Positions 21,834 through 29,575 of a DNA stretch of 64,000 bases are shown here, piece by piece. Every line of letters begins with the position of its first letter. The stretch's first letter is position 1. The notes under the pieces were generated by a model. The model worked only from the letters and a program-made list of their open reading frames with translations. It had not been told where the DNA came from and ran no database searches. The DNA is from Gleimia europaea (GTDB lineage Bacteria > Actinomycetota > Actinomycetes > Actinomycetales > Actinomycetaceae). The position numbers were made by a program, and so were the translations under genes. The stretch is from positions 205,462-269,461 of the forward strand of contig PNHW01000002.1 of NCBI GenBank assembly GCA_002871995.1, written 5' to 3'.

Positions 21834-22949
21834 ATGACCGCCTGGCCACCAATCACCATCACCCAAAACACTGACGGCACCGTCACTATCACCAGCGCGG
21901 GCATCACCCAAGCCCAACTACCACCAGCGCCAAACGTTCACAGGCAAGCCATGAACATAGCTGCCTCCATCGCCAAACACTACGGGCGAACCCTACCCGT
22001 AACCGCCACCGGCCCAGACGGCACCTACCACATGAGCATCCACCCAAACGGAGATATAGACACCCACCAAACCCCGCCACCACCAGACACCGTGCCAAGC
22101 ACCAAGACTGGCAATGACGGCAATGACGGCAATGATGGCAATGCCATAGTTGCCAGCAACCCCAGCCACCCCAGCGATACTGGCAACCTTGAACAGGATG
22201 AACTAGACCAAACCCAGCGCCTGCCTCAAACCCTGCACAAACAAGCCAGCCTTCCACCCCAAGCTCCACCGCAACCGGCGATCTTAGAAGAAGTAGACGG
22301 CCAAGAGCCTCAAAACATTAGCGAAGAAACGCCCGCAGAAGAAGCAGAGGAAGAAGTAGAACCTGCAGCGCAAAGCGCAGACGAAGGCAAAAACCAGCCA
22401 AGACAAAACAAACGGCTAAAGCTCATTCTGCCTATCCTCATCATCCTCATCGCACTAGCGGCCGTATTGAGCGTGCGCGGACTACAACCAGGCAGTGAAA
22501 AACCAACCGAGCCAACCACGGAAGCCACAACCCAGGCGACCACGCAGACAACGACGCAAGCCACGACGGAAGCTACGACCGAGGCGACAACTAAAGAAAC
22601 AGAACAACCCACCCAAGCCGAGACCGAGCCAGAACCCGCACCAGCTCCAGCGCCAGCTCCTGCGCCTCAACCGGCACCCGCCCCAGCGCCTGCCCCAGCT
22701 CCTGCTGGAGTGACATCGATGAACACCTCAGTAAACACCAGCGGAGGCGGGGCCGCACACTTCGCAATCAGCCTTTCCGGCAGTGGAAGCACCACATGCA
22801 GCATAAACATCGGCGGCAGAGGTAGTGCGGCCAGCACCTCAATACCTGGCACCGCATACGCCACCGTTACCGGCATCCCACTAGGCACACAATCATGGAC
22901 CACCAGCTGCGACGGACTAACAAACTCGGGCACCATAACCATCTACTAA
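21834..22949 (+). CDS. Single-pass surface protein with Thr-rich and Pro-Ala stalk
   Basis: The 371-residue protein starts at ATG 21834 behind AAGGA. Residues 1-75 resemble a small folded domain; residues 95-185 are low complexity, with GNDGNDGNDGN and VASNPSHP, followed by acidic sequence. One membrane helix lies at about 198-220 (LILPILIILIALAAVL). Outside follow TTEATTQATTQTTT repeats, a Pro-Ala stalk (PAPAPAPAPAPQPAPAPAPA) and a C-terminal beta-rich domain with two cysteines (TTCSINIG...TTSCDG). The layout is that of a type II-oriented protein exposing a small domain on a stalk through the wall. Adhesion, mating-pair contact or entry exclusion are possible; none is shown. Confidence 0.75.
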   Translation: MTAWPPITITQNTDGTVTITSAGITQAQLPPAPNVHRQAMNIAASIAKHYGRTLPVTATGPDGTYHMSIHPNGDIDTHQTPPPPDTVPSTKTGNDGNDGNDGNAIVASNPSHPSDTGNLEQDELDQTQRLPQTLHKQASLPPQAPPQPAILEEVDGQEPQNISEETPAEEAEEEVEPAAQSADEGKNQPRQNKRLKLILPILIILIALAAVLSVRGLQPGSEKPTEPTTEATTQATTQTTTQATTEATTEATTKETEQPTQAETEPEPAPAPAPAPAPQPAPAPAPAPAPAGVTSMNTSVNTSGGGAAHFAISLSGSGSTTCSINIGGRGSAASTSIPGTAYATVTGIPLGTQSWTTSCDGLTNSGTITIY

Positions 22950-22968
22950 GCGGAGAACAATAAACAAA

Positions 22969-23241
22969 ATGCAGCAACTAGAACACCACAACGAATACAT
23001 CGTCACCTTTGAAGGCAAAACCCCTGACCAAGCCGGAAGTAGATACTTCATCGCCCACGACTATGCGGTAGCCAAATCCGAAGGGATAAAACTTGCCTAC
23101 CAATACGGCTTTGACCCAAACAAAATCAGAATCTTCTACCGCATCCTCATCACCGTAGCCACAAACAGTGTGGAAGTAGGACAAGACACCAACTACGAAG
23201 AAGTCATCCAACAAATCAACGACGAATTCAAACCACTATAA
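22969..23241 (+). CDS. Small hypothetical protein
   Basis: The 90-residue product starts 19 bases after the surface protein and has GCGGAGAA upstream. It is polar, with alternating strands and helices: EYIVTFEGKTPDQAGSRYFI, a helix AVAKSEGIKLAYQYGF, then IRIFYRILITVATNS and an acidic end. No family is recognised. It ends just before the terminator at 23252 and probably forms a two-gene operon with the surface protein. Confidence 0.6.
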   Translation: MQQLEHHNEYIVTFEGKTPDQAGSRYFIAHDYAVAKSEGIKLAYQYGFDPNKIRIFYRILITVATNSVEVGQDTNYEEVIQQINDEFKPL

Positions 23242-23251
23242 AAACCAAAAA

Positions 23252-23276
23252 GCAGAGTGACATATTGTCACCCTGC
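23252..23276. terminator. Terminator between convergent ICE operons
   Basis: GTGACA / TGTCAC with a TAT loop, extended after one mismatch by GCAG / CTGC, separates the plus-strand gene ending at 23241 from the minus-strand gene ending at 23310. An A-rich run precedes it. Confidence 0.6.
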
Positions 23277-23309
23277 TCGCATGCTACATGGTGATGTGCG
23301 TCACGTTTA

Positions 23310-24377
23310 TTAGGCTGCGGGGGTAAGAGCCTCAACCACCTCACGAGCCGCTAAAGCTAATGATTCATCATCAGCATCTAAAATACTACCCTTAACGCCA
23401 CGGCGAGAGCCAACTAACATCGTCATCCACGCCCTACCCGCATCCGGGGTAACACCAAGATCAGATAAACGCGGATCAACACTAGCTGCCCGGTGCCGCC
23501 TTGAAGCATCACTCACCGCCAGTTCGGCCACGCGAAGCGTGCCCGCCCACGCCAAGGTTTCGCTCATGCCCGCACCGATCAGGGCCTCAACCATGCGGCC
23601 AAGCGGGCCATCGAAATCATCTACCGACACCCACACATCGCCCTCCTGGCCCATTCCAGGACGCAGACCCGTCTCGGGCATCATCGCCGGTTCTACCAGG
23701 TCCTCCACGCCAGAAACATCATCGCGGGTAAAACAACGCCTGTTTACAATCGTTGTCCACACCGCCCAAGGGCTAGTAGCCTCAATAAGCTGTTCGGTGC
23801 AAGTCGTTGCCACCTCCCACGCGATCCCGCACGTATCGGAAGCTGCTTCGGCATAAGACATGCGCGAAAACTGCATGCCCTTTGAAATCGCGCTAGAAAA
23901 CTGGCGCGGGCCCACCGCGTGCAACGTTGCCGCCAAACATTGTGCTGCCGCTCCCCGCCAGCCCTCAGACGCGGCCTGCTCAAGAGTTCTTCGCAGACCC
24001 TCATTATCCGAAATCGGCAGAGCCACAGCGCTCTCGTGGGCCTCAACGCCCGCTTCAAGCACTGCCCCACCCTCGCCAGCATCATCACTGGCAAGAGCTT
24101 GGCTAGGACCAGGCACCGAATGTAAAACGAACCTTGAGGAAGCCTGTTTGCCACCCCGATAGCGCATCTTGCGAGACAGCACGCCGCGCTGTTCCAGTCC
24201 AGCTAGTGCGCGAAACACGCTACGACGCGTCATGCCCGCAACCGTCGCCAGGTGATCCACCGCGCAAATAGCCACCCCGCGCGCATCCGCCAAACGGGCA
24301 AGCTCAAACAACACTAGCGACTGCGACGGGGTTAAACCCTTCACGCCACGCGCCCACACCGGCCATGACACGCTCAT
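23310..24377 (-). CDS. Winged-helix protein, replication-initiator-like
   Basis: The 355-residue protein opens with a winged-helix domain (GLTPSQSLVLFELARLADAR; HLATVAGMTRRSVFRALAGL; EQRGVLSRKMRYRGGKQASS), the form found in initiators and regulators of actinobacterial mobile elements. The rest is helical and alanine-rich with no clear motif. ATG 24377 overlaps the stop of the next upstream gene by four bases, so it is the last gene of a translationally coupled chain of winged-helix proteins. Its similarity in layout to the gene at 24374 suggests a partner or duplicate. Confidence 0.7.
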   Translation of the reverse strand: MSVSWPVWARGVKGLTPSQSLVLFELARLADARGVAICAVDHLATVAGMTRRSVFRALAGLEQRGVLSRKMRYRGGKQASSRFVLHSVPGPSQALASDDAGEGGAVLEAGVEAHESAVALPISDNEGLRRTLEQAASEGWRGAAAQCLAATLHAVGPRQFSSAISKGMQFSRMSYAEAASDTCGIAWEVATTCTEQLIEATSPWAVWTTIVNRRCFTRDDVSGVEDLVEPAMMPETGLRPGMGQEGDVWVSVDDFDGPLGRMVEALIGAGMSETLAWAGTLRVAELAVSDASRRHRAASVDPRLSDLGVTPDAGRAWMTMLVGSRRGVKGSILDADDESLALAAREVVEALTPAA

Positions 24378-25420
24378 GCCGACTCACCGCCGAGCAACGC
24401 CGCGTGGCGAGCCTGCGCCAGGCGCAACTGTTCCACGCGAGAAGCCTGTGGATTCTCAGAAACCGTCTGGCTCCAAGCCTGCTCCCACAGCGGATCAACA
24501 TCCGTATCCGTGCCCTGGGTCGCAAGGGCCTCGCTGCGCTGTTGGCGCAAGCGCAACGCCTCGCGCTCACGCTCTCGACGAACGCCCGCGTCCTCGTCCG
24601 CACTACGCACTGGCGGCTCGCCCTTAAGTACGTTCTCTTGGAGCCTGTAACACACTAGGCGCGACAAGCGGCCAACATTGGGAGGCAACGCCTGATCCAT
24701 CACCGCGCGAATCTGGCCTGGTTGCCAACCCGCGTCCAAACAATCATGCAAAGCGCGTGTGACCGCGACCGCGCCATCGGCATCCATCGCCCGCATGAAC
24801 GGCGGCAGACACTGCGCGATCAACTCCGCATCCGCCTCTAGCGGCAAAGAATCAATCTCGGCATCCACACCGGACCCAACCGGACCAAAAGACTCAACCT
24901 CTGGCGCTACCGGCGCTTCCTCGTGCGTAGGTTCGGTTTGGTGGTTCTTAATTACGGTTCTTATATTGCAAGGGGTCATGGGTGTCCCCTTGGTAGGGGT
25001 CATGGGTGTCCCCTTGGGTGCTTCGTTTGTCCCTTCATTCCGCAAGGGGTCATTTTGGCCCTTTGGCGGAATATCAACCTTTTCTTCACCTGTGCTATTG
25101 CTAGGGGCCAATTTGGCCCTTTGGCGACTTAGCGCCGAATAGTCTGGTTCCGTACCTACATGAAGTCGATACAGATTAGCTCTACGGCCGCGAGTAGATG
25201 ATTGTGTTTCCACATCGATCAGACCAGCGTTGCGCAACGTTGCGATATGGCGCTTCACCGACCGGACCGACATGCGGGACTTACGCGCAAGCGTTTCTTG
25301 CGAGGGCCAGCACGCGAAACCGTCATCGTTAGCCGCGTCCGCTAACGCCAAGAGAACCATCGCCTGTGACGTGTCGAGAGCATCCAGTCCCCACACCCAA
25401 GTCATAGCCTGAATACTCAT
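24374..25420 (-). CDS. HTH_36-like initiator/regulator with repetitive linker
   Basis: The 348-residue protein starts with a clear winged helix-turn-helix (DTSQAMVLLALADAANDDGF; CWPSQETLARKSRMSVRSVK; HIATLRNAGLIDVETQSS), the HTH_36 form seen in replication initiators of plasmids and ICEs. Residues 110-160 form a linker with PKGQNDP and twice KGTPMTPT; its DNA is a set of iteron-like repeats (24971-25126). The C-terminal half has a helical domain (DADGAVAVTRALHDCLDAGW; QIRAVMDQALPP) and a basic coiled coil (REREREALRLRQQRSEAL). It overlaps both neighbours by four bases. A replication role is inferred. Confidence 0.7.
   Translation of the reverse strand: MSIQAMTWVWGLDALDTSQAMVLLALADAANDDGFACWPSQETLARKSRMSVRSVKRHIATLRNAGLIDVETQSSTRGRRANLYRLHVGTEPDYSALSRQRAKLAPSNSTGEEKVDIPPKGQNDPLRNEGTNEAPKGTPMTPTKGTPMTPCNIRTVIKNHQTEPTHEEAPVAPEVESFGPVGSGVDAEIDSLPLEADAELIAQCLPPFMRAMDADGAVAVTRALHDCLDAGWQPGQIRAVMDQALPPNVGRLSRLVCYRLQENVLKGEPPVRSADEDAGVRREREREALRLRQQRSEALATQGTDTDVDPLWEQAWSQTVSENPQASRVEQLRLAQARHAALLGGESA
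24971..25126. repeat. Iteron-like AGGGGTCA repeats inside an initiator-like gene
   Basis: AGGGGTCATGGGTGTCCCC occurs at 24971 and again at 24995 (24-base period); AGGGGTCA recurs at 25045 and as AGGGGCCA at 25103, the last two each followed by TTTGGCCCTTTGGCG. The last unit contains the palindrome GGGCCAA-T-TTGGCCC. The repeats encode the linker of the gene at 24374, so they could be protein-driven, but their extent suits an origin within the initiator gene. Confidence 0.55.
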
Positions 25421-25701
25421 GGCAACTCACTCCCCACAAGCACCTGGCAAATAATCGGGTAACGCTCCTCGCGAACGTCGCGCCTATCAACCTTGATAAG
25501 CCCTAAACGCTCAAGACGAAGTAGCGTATTCCTAGCGACTTTAGAATCCATTCCACAGTGTTCTGCGAGCCACTTTGTCGAACGGATCATTACCAAATCT
25601 CCCTCGCCAGCAAACTGGCTCAGGACCAACAGCATTAGCTTCTGCTGGGTGGTAATGCCGTTGTTGAAATCAAATGCCCAAGCAAGCGCAGCAAAGCTCA
25701 C
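25417..25701 (-). CDS. Small winged-helix DNA-binding protein
   Basis: The 94 residues make one winged-helix domain: TTQQKLMLLVLSQFAGEGDL (helix 1), TKWLAEHCGMDSKVARNTLL (helices 2-3), RLERLGLIKVDRRDV (wing). Overlaps of four bases with genes on both sides place it in the control/replication chain. It is probably a repressor or co-regulator of the element; no ligand-binding domain is present. Confidence 0.65.
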   Translation of the reverse strand: MSFAALAWAFDFNNGITTQQKLMLLVLSQFAGEGDLVMIRSTKWLAEHCGMDSKVARNTLLRLERLGLIKVDRRDVREERYPIICQVLVGSELP

Positions 25702-25994
25702 AGCGCACCTCCTAGTAGCAAGCGGGCCGACCAGCAGCCCGAATCAGACCAGCGGCGCGCCTCAATAAGACCCGCACGCTCCAAAGACGAAATAGACGCT
25801 TCCACACGCGACAAGCTCAACCCCGTCACGCCCGACACCAACGCCGGATCAACACGAACAGCACCCTCGCTATCCGCCTTCCACGCCAAACGAAGCAAAA
25901 CCAACTTGTCACTCAACCGGCGACACTCAACCCGCCAAGCCCACTGAACAGCCTCAGCACTCACCAGAATCACCGCCAGGCAGAACGGCCTCAT
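25698..25994 (-). CDS. Small winged-helix DNA-binding protein, start uncertain
   Basis: The frame gives 98 residues from ATG 25994, or 88 from GTG 25964 (VSAEAVQWAWR). The second start overlaps the upstream gene by only 11 bases and fits the compact operon better; neither has a strong ribosome site. The domain is again a winged helix (LSDKLVLLRLAWKADSEG; LVSGVTGLSLSRVEASISSL; ERAGLIEARRWSDSG). It is similar in size and layout to the next gene, suggesting a tandem duplication. Confidence 0.6.
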   Translation of the reverse strand: MRPFCLAVILVSAEAVQWAWRVECRRLSDKLVLLRLAWKADSEGAVRVDPALVSGVTGLSLSRVEASISSLERAGLIEARRWSDSGCWSARLLLGGAL

Positions 25995-26199
25995 TACGGG
26001 CAGGAACGCGCGTCATTAACCTCTCGATGTCTGCCCGCTCGAAAAAGCGTCGCCCACCCGGATCTTCGACATAGGGCACTTTCCGTTCGCGCGCCCAGCG
26101 CATTAGGCGCGAATAACTCGTGTGAGGCAAAAGTGCAGCCGCTTCATGGCCAGTAAGCAAATCTTTCGATCTATCACATTTATATTGGTTCGATACGTT
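25954..26199 (-). CDS. Excisionase/MerR-like helix-turn-helix protein
   Basis: From ATG 26199 the product has 81 residues; the open frame continues to a GTG at 26244, and neither start has a ribosome site. The core LLTGHEAAALLPHTSYSRLM, RWARERKVPYVEDPGGRRFF, ERADIERLM is the HTH_17 pattern of excisionases: a first helix ending in AAALL, a recognition helix, and the PyvedpGGRRFF wing. Excisionases bind near attachment sites and direct recombination toward excision, and this gene is the closest minus-strand gene to the tRNA-Thr junction. It heads the chain of winged-helix genes and may also act as its activator or repressor. Confidence 0.65.
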   Translation of the reverse strand, partial: NVSNQYKCDRSKDLLTGHEAAALLPHTSYSRLMRWARERKVPYVEDPGGRRFFERADIERLMTRVPARNEAVLPGGDSGEC

Positions 26200-26255
26200 C
26201 ATAACGTCAGCATGCATCAATACGTTCGTATCCACAAGATACACTTGCTACGTTT
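26193..26255. promoter_or_regulatory. Three phased TACGTT boxes between divergent regulators
   Basis: ATACGTTC at 26193-26200 and 26220-26227, and CTACGTTT at 26248-26255, are spaced 27 and 28 bases apart between the excisionase-like gene and the plus-strand XRE-type gene. A weak promoter for the latter (TTGCTA, 17 bases, TACGCT) overlaps the third box. They could be binding sites for either regulator or for excision. Confidence 0.4.
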
Positions 26256-26285
26256 AATCACATTTGTTACGCTAGGATCATGACG

Positions 26286-26642
26286 ATGAACGGCAAAGAT
26301 TTCGACGAGGCACTCGGCTTCACAATTCAGCAATACCTGTTTGCAACCTCCATGACGCGGGCTGAGTTTGGTGAGCGCCTCGGCCTTCCCGGACCAAGCA
26401 TCTCGAATCGACTTCGCGGAAAGATTAAGTGGAGCGCATCCGATGTGGCCATAGCTGCGAGCATCTTCAACCGCCCAGCAAACGAGTTACTACCCACGCC
26501 CGACGGTGAGGGCGGCTGGATACCAGCCCCGTTTGTCCCTGGATACGCGAAAACCCCCGCTTTCGCGGGGGCCAGCTCAGAGCCGCCTGTGGGAATCGAA
26601 CCCACGACCTATTCATTACGAGTGAATCGCTCTGCCGACTGA
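26286..26642 (+). CDS. XRE-type regulator whose frame runs into tRNA-Thr
   Basis: ATG 26286 has AGGA nine bases upstream (ATG 26280 is the alternative). Residues up to about 70 are a helix-turn-helix of the Cro/CI type (MTRAEFGERLGLPGPSISNR; LRGKIKWSASDVAIAASIFN; RPANELLP). From about residue 85 the sequence is encoded by the hairpin at 26554 and then the antisense of tRNA-Thr (PPVGIEPTTYSLRVNRSAD), so the last 35 residues are not native protein sequence. The gene probably ended differently before integration, or recombination at the tRNA supplied its present stop. It is divergent from the excisionase-like gene and may be the master repressor of the element. Confidence 0.6.
   Translation: MNGKDFDEALGFTIQQYLFATSMTRAEFGERLGLPGPSISNRLRGKIKWSASDVAIAASIFNRPANELLPTPDGEGGWIPAPFVPGYAKTPAFAGASSEPPVGIEPTTYSLRVNRSAD
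26554..26571. terminator. Hairpin downstream of tRNA-Thr
   Basis: CCCCCGC, loop TTTC, GCGGGGG lies ten bases beyond the 3' end of the minus-strand tRNA-Thr and inside the end of the regulator frame. It is suited to terminate tRNA transcription. Confidence 0.65.
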
Positions 26643-26653
26643 GCTAAGGCGGC
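26581..26653 (-). tRNA. tRNA-Thr (CGT anticodon)
   Basis: Read on the minus strand, 73 bases fold as a cloverleaf: acceptor arms GCCGCCT / AGGCGGC, D-loop TTAGCTCAGTCGGCAGAGC, anticodon stem-loop TTCACTCGTAATGAA with CGT in the loop, and T-arm GTGGGTTCGATTCCCAC. CCA is not encoded. Its 3' end faces the conjugative element, the usual orientation for an ICE integrated at a tRNA gene. The gene is complete, as expected if the element restores the 3' end on integration. Confidence 0.95.
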
Positions 26654-26826
26654 AACGCCACAAGGCACGAGCCTTACTCTAGCGAATGAACGCCCCCACC
26701 GCCAAACCGCGCGCTGTGATCTACAACCGGCTCAGCGGCCTTGGTATTACTACAGATAGTGCAAACCAATCCGCGAGCGCCTTGCCCTTCGGCCAGACCG
26801 ATAACCCGGCAATACGGAATTAGCTG

Positions 26827-28386
26827 TCACTGCTTGGGTAGCTGGCAAGTTTTACCCTCGTCAGGCACCTTGCCCGCCAGCATGAAGTCATCGACCGAAT
26901 CCGTCACACAGTTGCCCGCTTTACGCGAGTAGGCCGTGTGCTTTAGCCCCTCCACTTTAAGCAGGTGGCCAGACTCCAACTGCTTGGCGAGGCTCTCGGC
27001 CCAGTAGTACGGGGTTGCCGGGTCAAACGTGGTACCAATAACGAGAATCGGATCCGCGCCGCTTGCCTTCACCTCTCGACGAGTGTCACGGGACTCAACC
27101 GGCCAGCCTTCAATAGACGCAGAAGAGTAGATGAACCCCTCACCTAGTAGCGGCGAATTACGCAAGATCCGGTCCGCATACATCTGCATCTGCTCATCGT
27201 CCAAGGCCTTGTAATCCAAAGAGTTAATCACCGTGAACGCGTCAAACGAGTTGGTTTTATAAGACCCGTCATCCTGCCTATCCGCATACAGGTCAGCAAC
27301 CTGCAACAAGATGGACCCATCTTTTTGGCTCATTGCCTGAGACAAGCCCGCCCAAGCTACGTTCCAAGTTGAGTCGTCATACATGAGGGCGAGGATGGCA
27401 GACGTTGCCAACGCTTTGGTGAGCGGGCGATTCGGGTCGGCGGTAGGTAGCGGCTCATCCTTCAAAGTCTCCAACCACTGGCCCAATTGCTCTTTCATCT
27501 GATCCGTGGTGCCCTTGAGCGGAATCTGCCCCTTCTTTGAGCCCGCATCTAGCCAGAAGGCGAGAATATTTTCAAACCCAGAAGCCTGGCCTTCTGCGAC
27601 CTCGTCCACTGGGATTGACGGGTCAAGCGCCCCATCGAGTACAAAACGCCCTACCTGTTGTGGGAAGGTGTCCGCATACAAGGCTCCGAGGAACGTGCCG
27701 TAAGAAAAGCCCATGTAGTCAAGCTTTTCCTGCCCGAGCGCTGCGCGGACTATGTCCATGTCACGCATTGCAGATTCAGAGTCAGAATGTCTGGCCATTT
27801 CTGGCGATTTCTCCAGACAAGCCTCCCCCAGTTTGCGAGACGCTTCGCGGATCTCCTCCACTGTTGCGGGAGTATCCTCAGCTCTAAACTGGTCAGCTTC
27901 CTCGGCAGTCAAACAACGCACGGGGGCAGACAGGCCAACGCCCCTCGGATCAACGGCAACGATGTCGTAGCCTGCCATCAGCTTCTCGGTAAACGTGTAA
28001 TCCACCATGCTCGGTAGCGCAGAAACCGCGCTACCTCCAGGCCCACCTGGATTGAACACAAGCGGCTTAGCGCCTGCAGACTTTGAGTACTTCACCAGTT
28101 GCAACTCGATGGTGCCATTGCTCGGATTTTCATATTCGAGGGGCACGGTTACTTTCGCACACCTAAACTCTTTTTCCGCCGCGCGCCCATCCGTAATGTC
28201 CATTACGGACGCGTCACCATCGCAGTCTTGCCAGCCAGCGCGCTGATCGTAAAAGCTTTGAAGTGCCGGCTCGGGAGCCTCTATCTGAACTGTTTCCTCC
28301 GGCACCTGCGCCTGCGGCGTAGTAGAACAAGCCGACAACAGCAGCGTTACCGCACCCACTGTTGCCAGGAACTTCACATACTTCAC
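26827..28386 (-). CDS. Secreted alpha/beta-hydrolase lipoprotein, tripeptidyl-aminopeptidase type
   Basis: The 519-residue protein has a lipoprotein signal (MKYVKFLATVGAVTLLLSAC, lipid-modified Cys20). The hydrolase core has the oxyanion motif FNPGGPGGSA (111-120), VAVDPRGVGLS and the nucleophile elbow GFSYG with Ser228. The acid and base are near the end, in TFDPATPYYWAESLA and VEGLKHTAYSR, followed by the TAP-like C-terminal region with two cysteines (NCVTD, TCQL). Enzymes of this family (SCO-type tripeptidyl aminopeptidases, CaeA/HIP-like) remove N-terminal peptides or hydrolyse esters at the cell surface. It stands first on the chromosomal side of tRNA-Thr and is followed upstream by holB with an 8-base gap. 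Confidence 0.88.
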   Translation of the reverse strand: MKYVKFLATVGAVTLLLSACSTTPQAQVPEETVQIEAPEPALQSFYDQRAGWQDCDGDASVMDITDGRAAEKEFRCAKVTVPLEYENPSNGTIELQLVKYSKSAGAKPLVFNPGGPGGSAVSALPSMVDYTFTEKLMAGYDIVAVDPRGVGLSAPVRCLTAEEADQFRAEDTPATVEEIREASRKLGEACLEKSPEMARHSDSESAMRDMDIVRAALGQEKLDYMGFSYGTFLGALYADTFPQQVGRFVLDGALDPSIPVDEVAEGQASGFENILAFWLDAGSKKGQIPLKGTTDQMKEQLGQWLETLKDEPLPTADPNRPLTKALATSAILALMYDDSTWNVAWAGLSQAMSQKDGSILLQVADLYADRQDDGSYKTNSFDAFTVINSLDYKALDDEQMQMYADRILRNSPLLGEGFIYSSASIEGWPVESRDTRREVKASGADPILVIGTTFDPATPYYWAESLAKQLESGHLLKVEGLKHTAYSRKAGNCVTDSVDDFMLAGKVPDEGKTCQLPKQ

Positions 28387-28393
28387 GATTCCT

Positions 28394-29575
28394 CTACCTT
28401 CCTGGCACCAGTGCCGCTAACAGGGCCTCCATAATCAGGAGCGGTTTCGTATTTGTTTTTAGCAACTGCCGGCTACGTTCCACATGGCCAATGGATTCCA
28501 ACGTTGCATGCACATCCAGTTTTCGTGCCCTATCGCGAAGCACGTCATCTAAGCCCACGCTAATTTGCCCTACTTCAGCGCCCAACTGGCCCGCCAGCAA
28601 ATCTCTAAAGAACGCCAGCAAATCAAGCAGAACTCGGTCAAGCGCGTCGCGTTGCATACGCGTTGCCTGACGCTTTTGCTCTTCCTTCAAGTTCTTGAAG
28701 TGATAGCGCATATGGGCTGGAATCGACTCTCCCTCACCGATTCCCAATGCGCGGCGAAGTTCAGCCTCCTCAGTTTCAAACGCCACTTCTTGCCGCTTCG
28801 TTTCAATCTCCGTGGCGCGCGCCATCAGAGTTTCCGCGTTCAACATGGCCTCGCCAATCGACGTGGCACCCAGCGCCAAATCCATGAGCTCTTGGTATTC
28901 ACGGATCTTCGTATCATCACTAGCCAAGCCCTTAGCTCGACCAATGTGGGACTGCGCCAGGCGCGCGGCGGCAGCCGCCCGCTCTGGAGTTACCCCGTAC
29001 TTATCCGTAAGGAGCTGCGCCACGTCACCTGCCGGCGGGATCCGAAGCGCCAAGTGCCTGCACCGCGAACGAATCGTGGTGATCATGTCTTCTGGGCTCG
29101 GTGTACAAAGCAACCAAACCGTACGCTCGGGAGGTTCTTCAATCGCCTTAAGCAACGTGTTTGCCCCGCGCTCCATCATGCGATCCGCATCCTCAATGAG
29201 GATTACGCGCCAGCGACCCCGCGAAGGTGCGGACTGCGATTGATACACGAGGTCACGGATTTGCTCGATCGGGATGATCACCGAGCTGGTCTCAACATCC
29301 GTCACATCACCATTTGAACGGGCCAACGTCGAGGTGCAACCTGGGCAAGTGCCGCACCCTACCTCTTCGCCCGTGCACTGCAACGCTGCCGCAAAGGCCC
29401 TGGCCACACTCGAACGCCCCGACCCCGGAGGGCCCGTGATTAGCCACGAGTGCGTCATTGCCCTAGCGTTCTCAGTATTTTCAGGATTCTCTACGATGTC
29501 GCGGGCACGCCTTGCCGCGGCCTGCAGCGTCTCAACGGCACGGGCCTGGCCTACAAGATCATCCCAAACACTCAC
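28394..29575 (-). CDS. holB: DNA polymerase III subunit delta prime
   Basis: The 393-residue protein begins SVWDDLVGQARAVETLQAAA and has an AAA+ module with Walker A GPPGSGRSS, a zinc-binding loop CGTCPGC, Walker B ILIEDADRM with the following ANTLLKAIEEPP, and the sensor TTIRSRCRHLALR. These are the landmarks of the clamp-loader delta-prime subunit; Arg in place of Lys in the P-loop agrees with an ATPase-inactive stator. It overlaps tmk by four bases, the order common in bacteria. The C-terminal third is the helical collar domain. Confidence 0.93.
   Translation of the reverse strand: MSVWDDLVGQARAVETLQAAARRARDIVENPENTENARAMTHSWLITGPPGSGRSSVARAFAAALQCTGEEVGCGTCPGCTSTLARSNGDVTDVETSSVIIPIEQIRDLVYQSQSAPSRGRWRVILIEDADRMMERGANTLLKAIEEPPERTVWLLCTPSPEDMITTIRSRCRHLALRIPPAGDVAQLLTDKYGVTPERAAAAARLAQSHIGRAKGLASDDTKIREYQELMDLALGATSIGEAMLNAETLMARATEIETKRQEVAFETEEAELRRALGIGEGESIPAHMRYHFKNLKEEQKRQATRMQRDALDRVLLDLLAFFRDLLAGQLGAEVGQISVGLDDVLRDRARKLDVHATLESIGHVERSRQLLKTNTKPLLIMEALLAALVPGR

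Noticed and set aside
26554-26571. Second CRISPR-like repeat (CCCCCGCtttcGCGGGGG)
   Set aside because: It shares only a GC-rich hairpin with the unit at 3622, has no second copy at array spacing and is well placed as a tRNA terminator.
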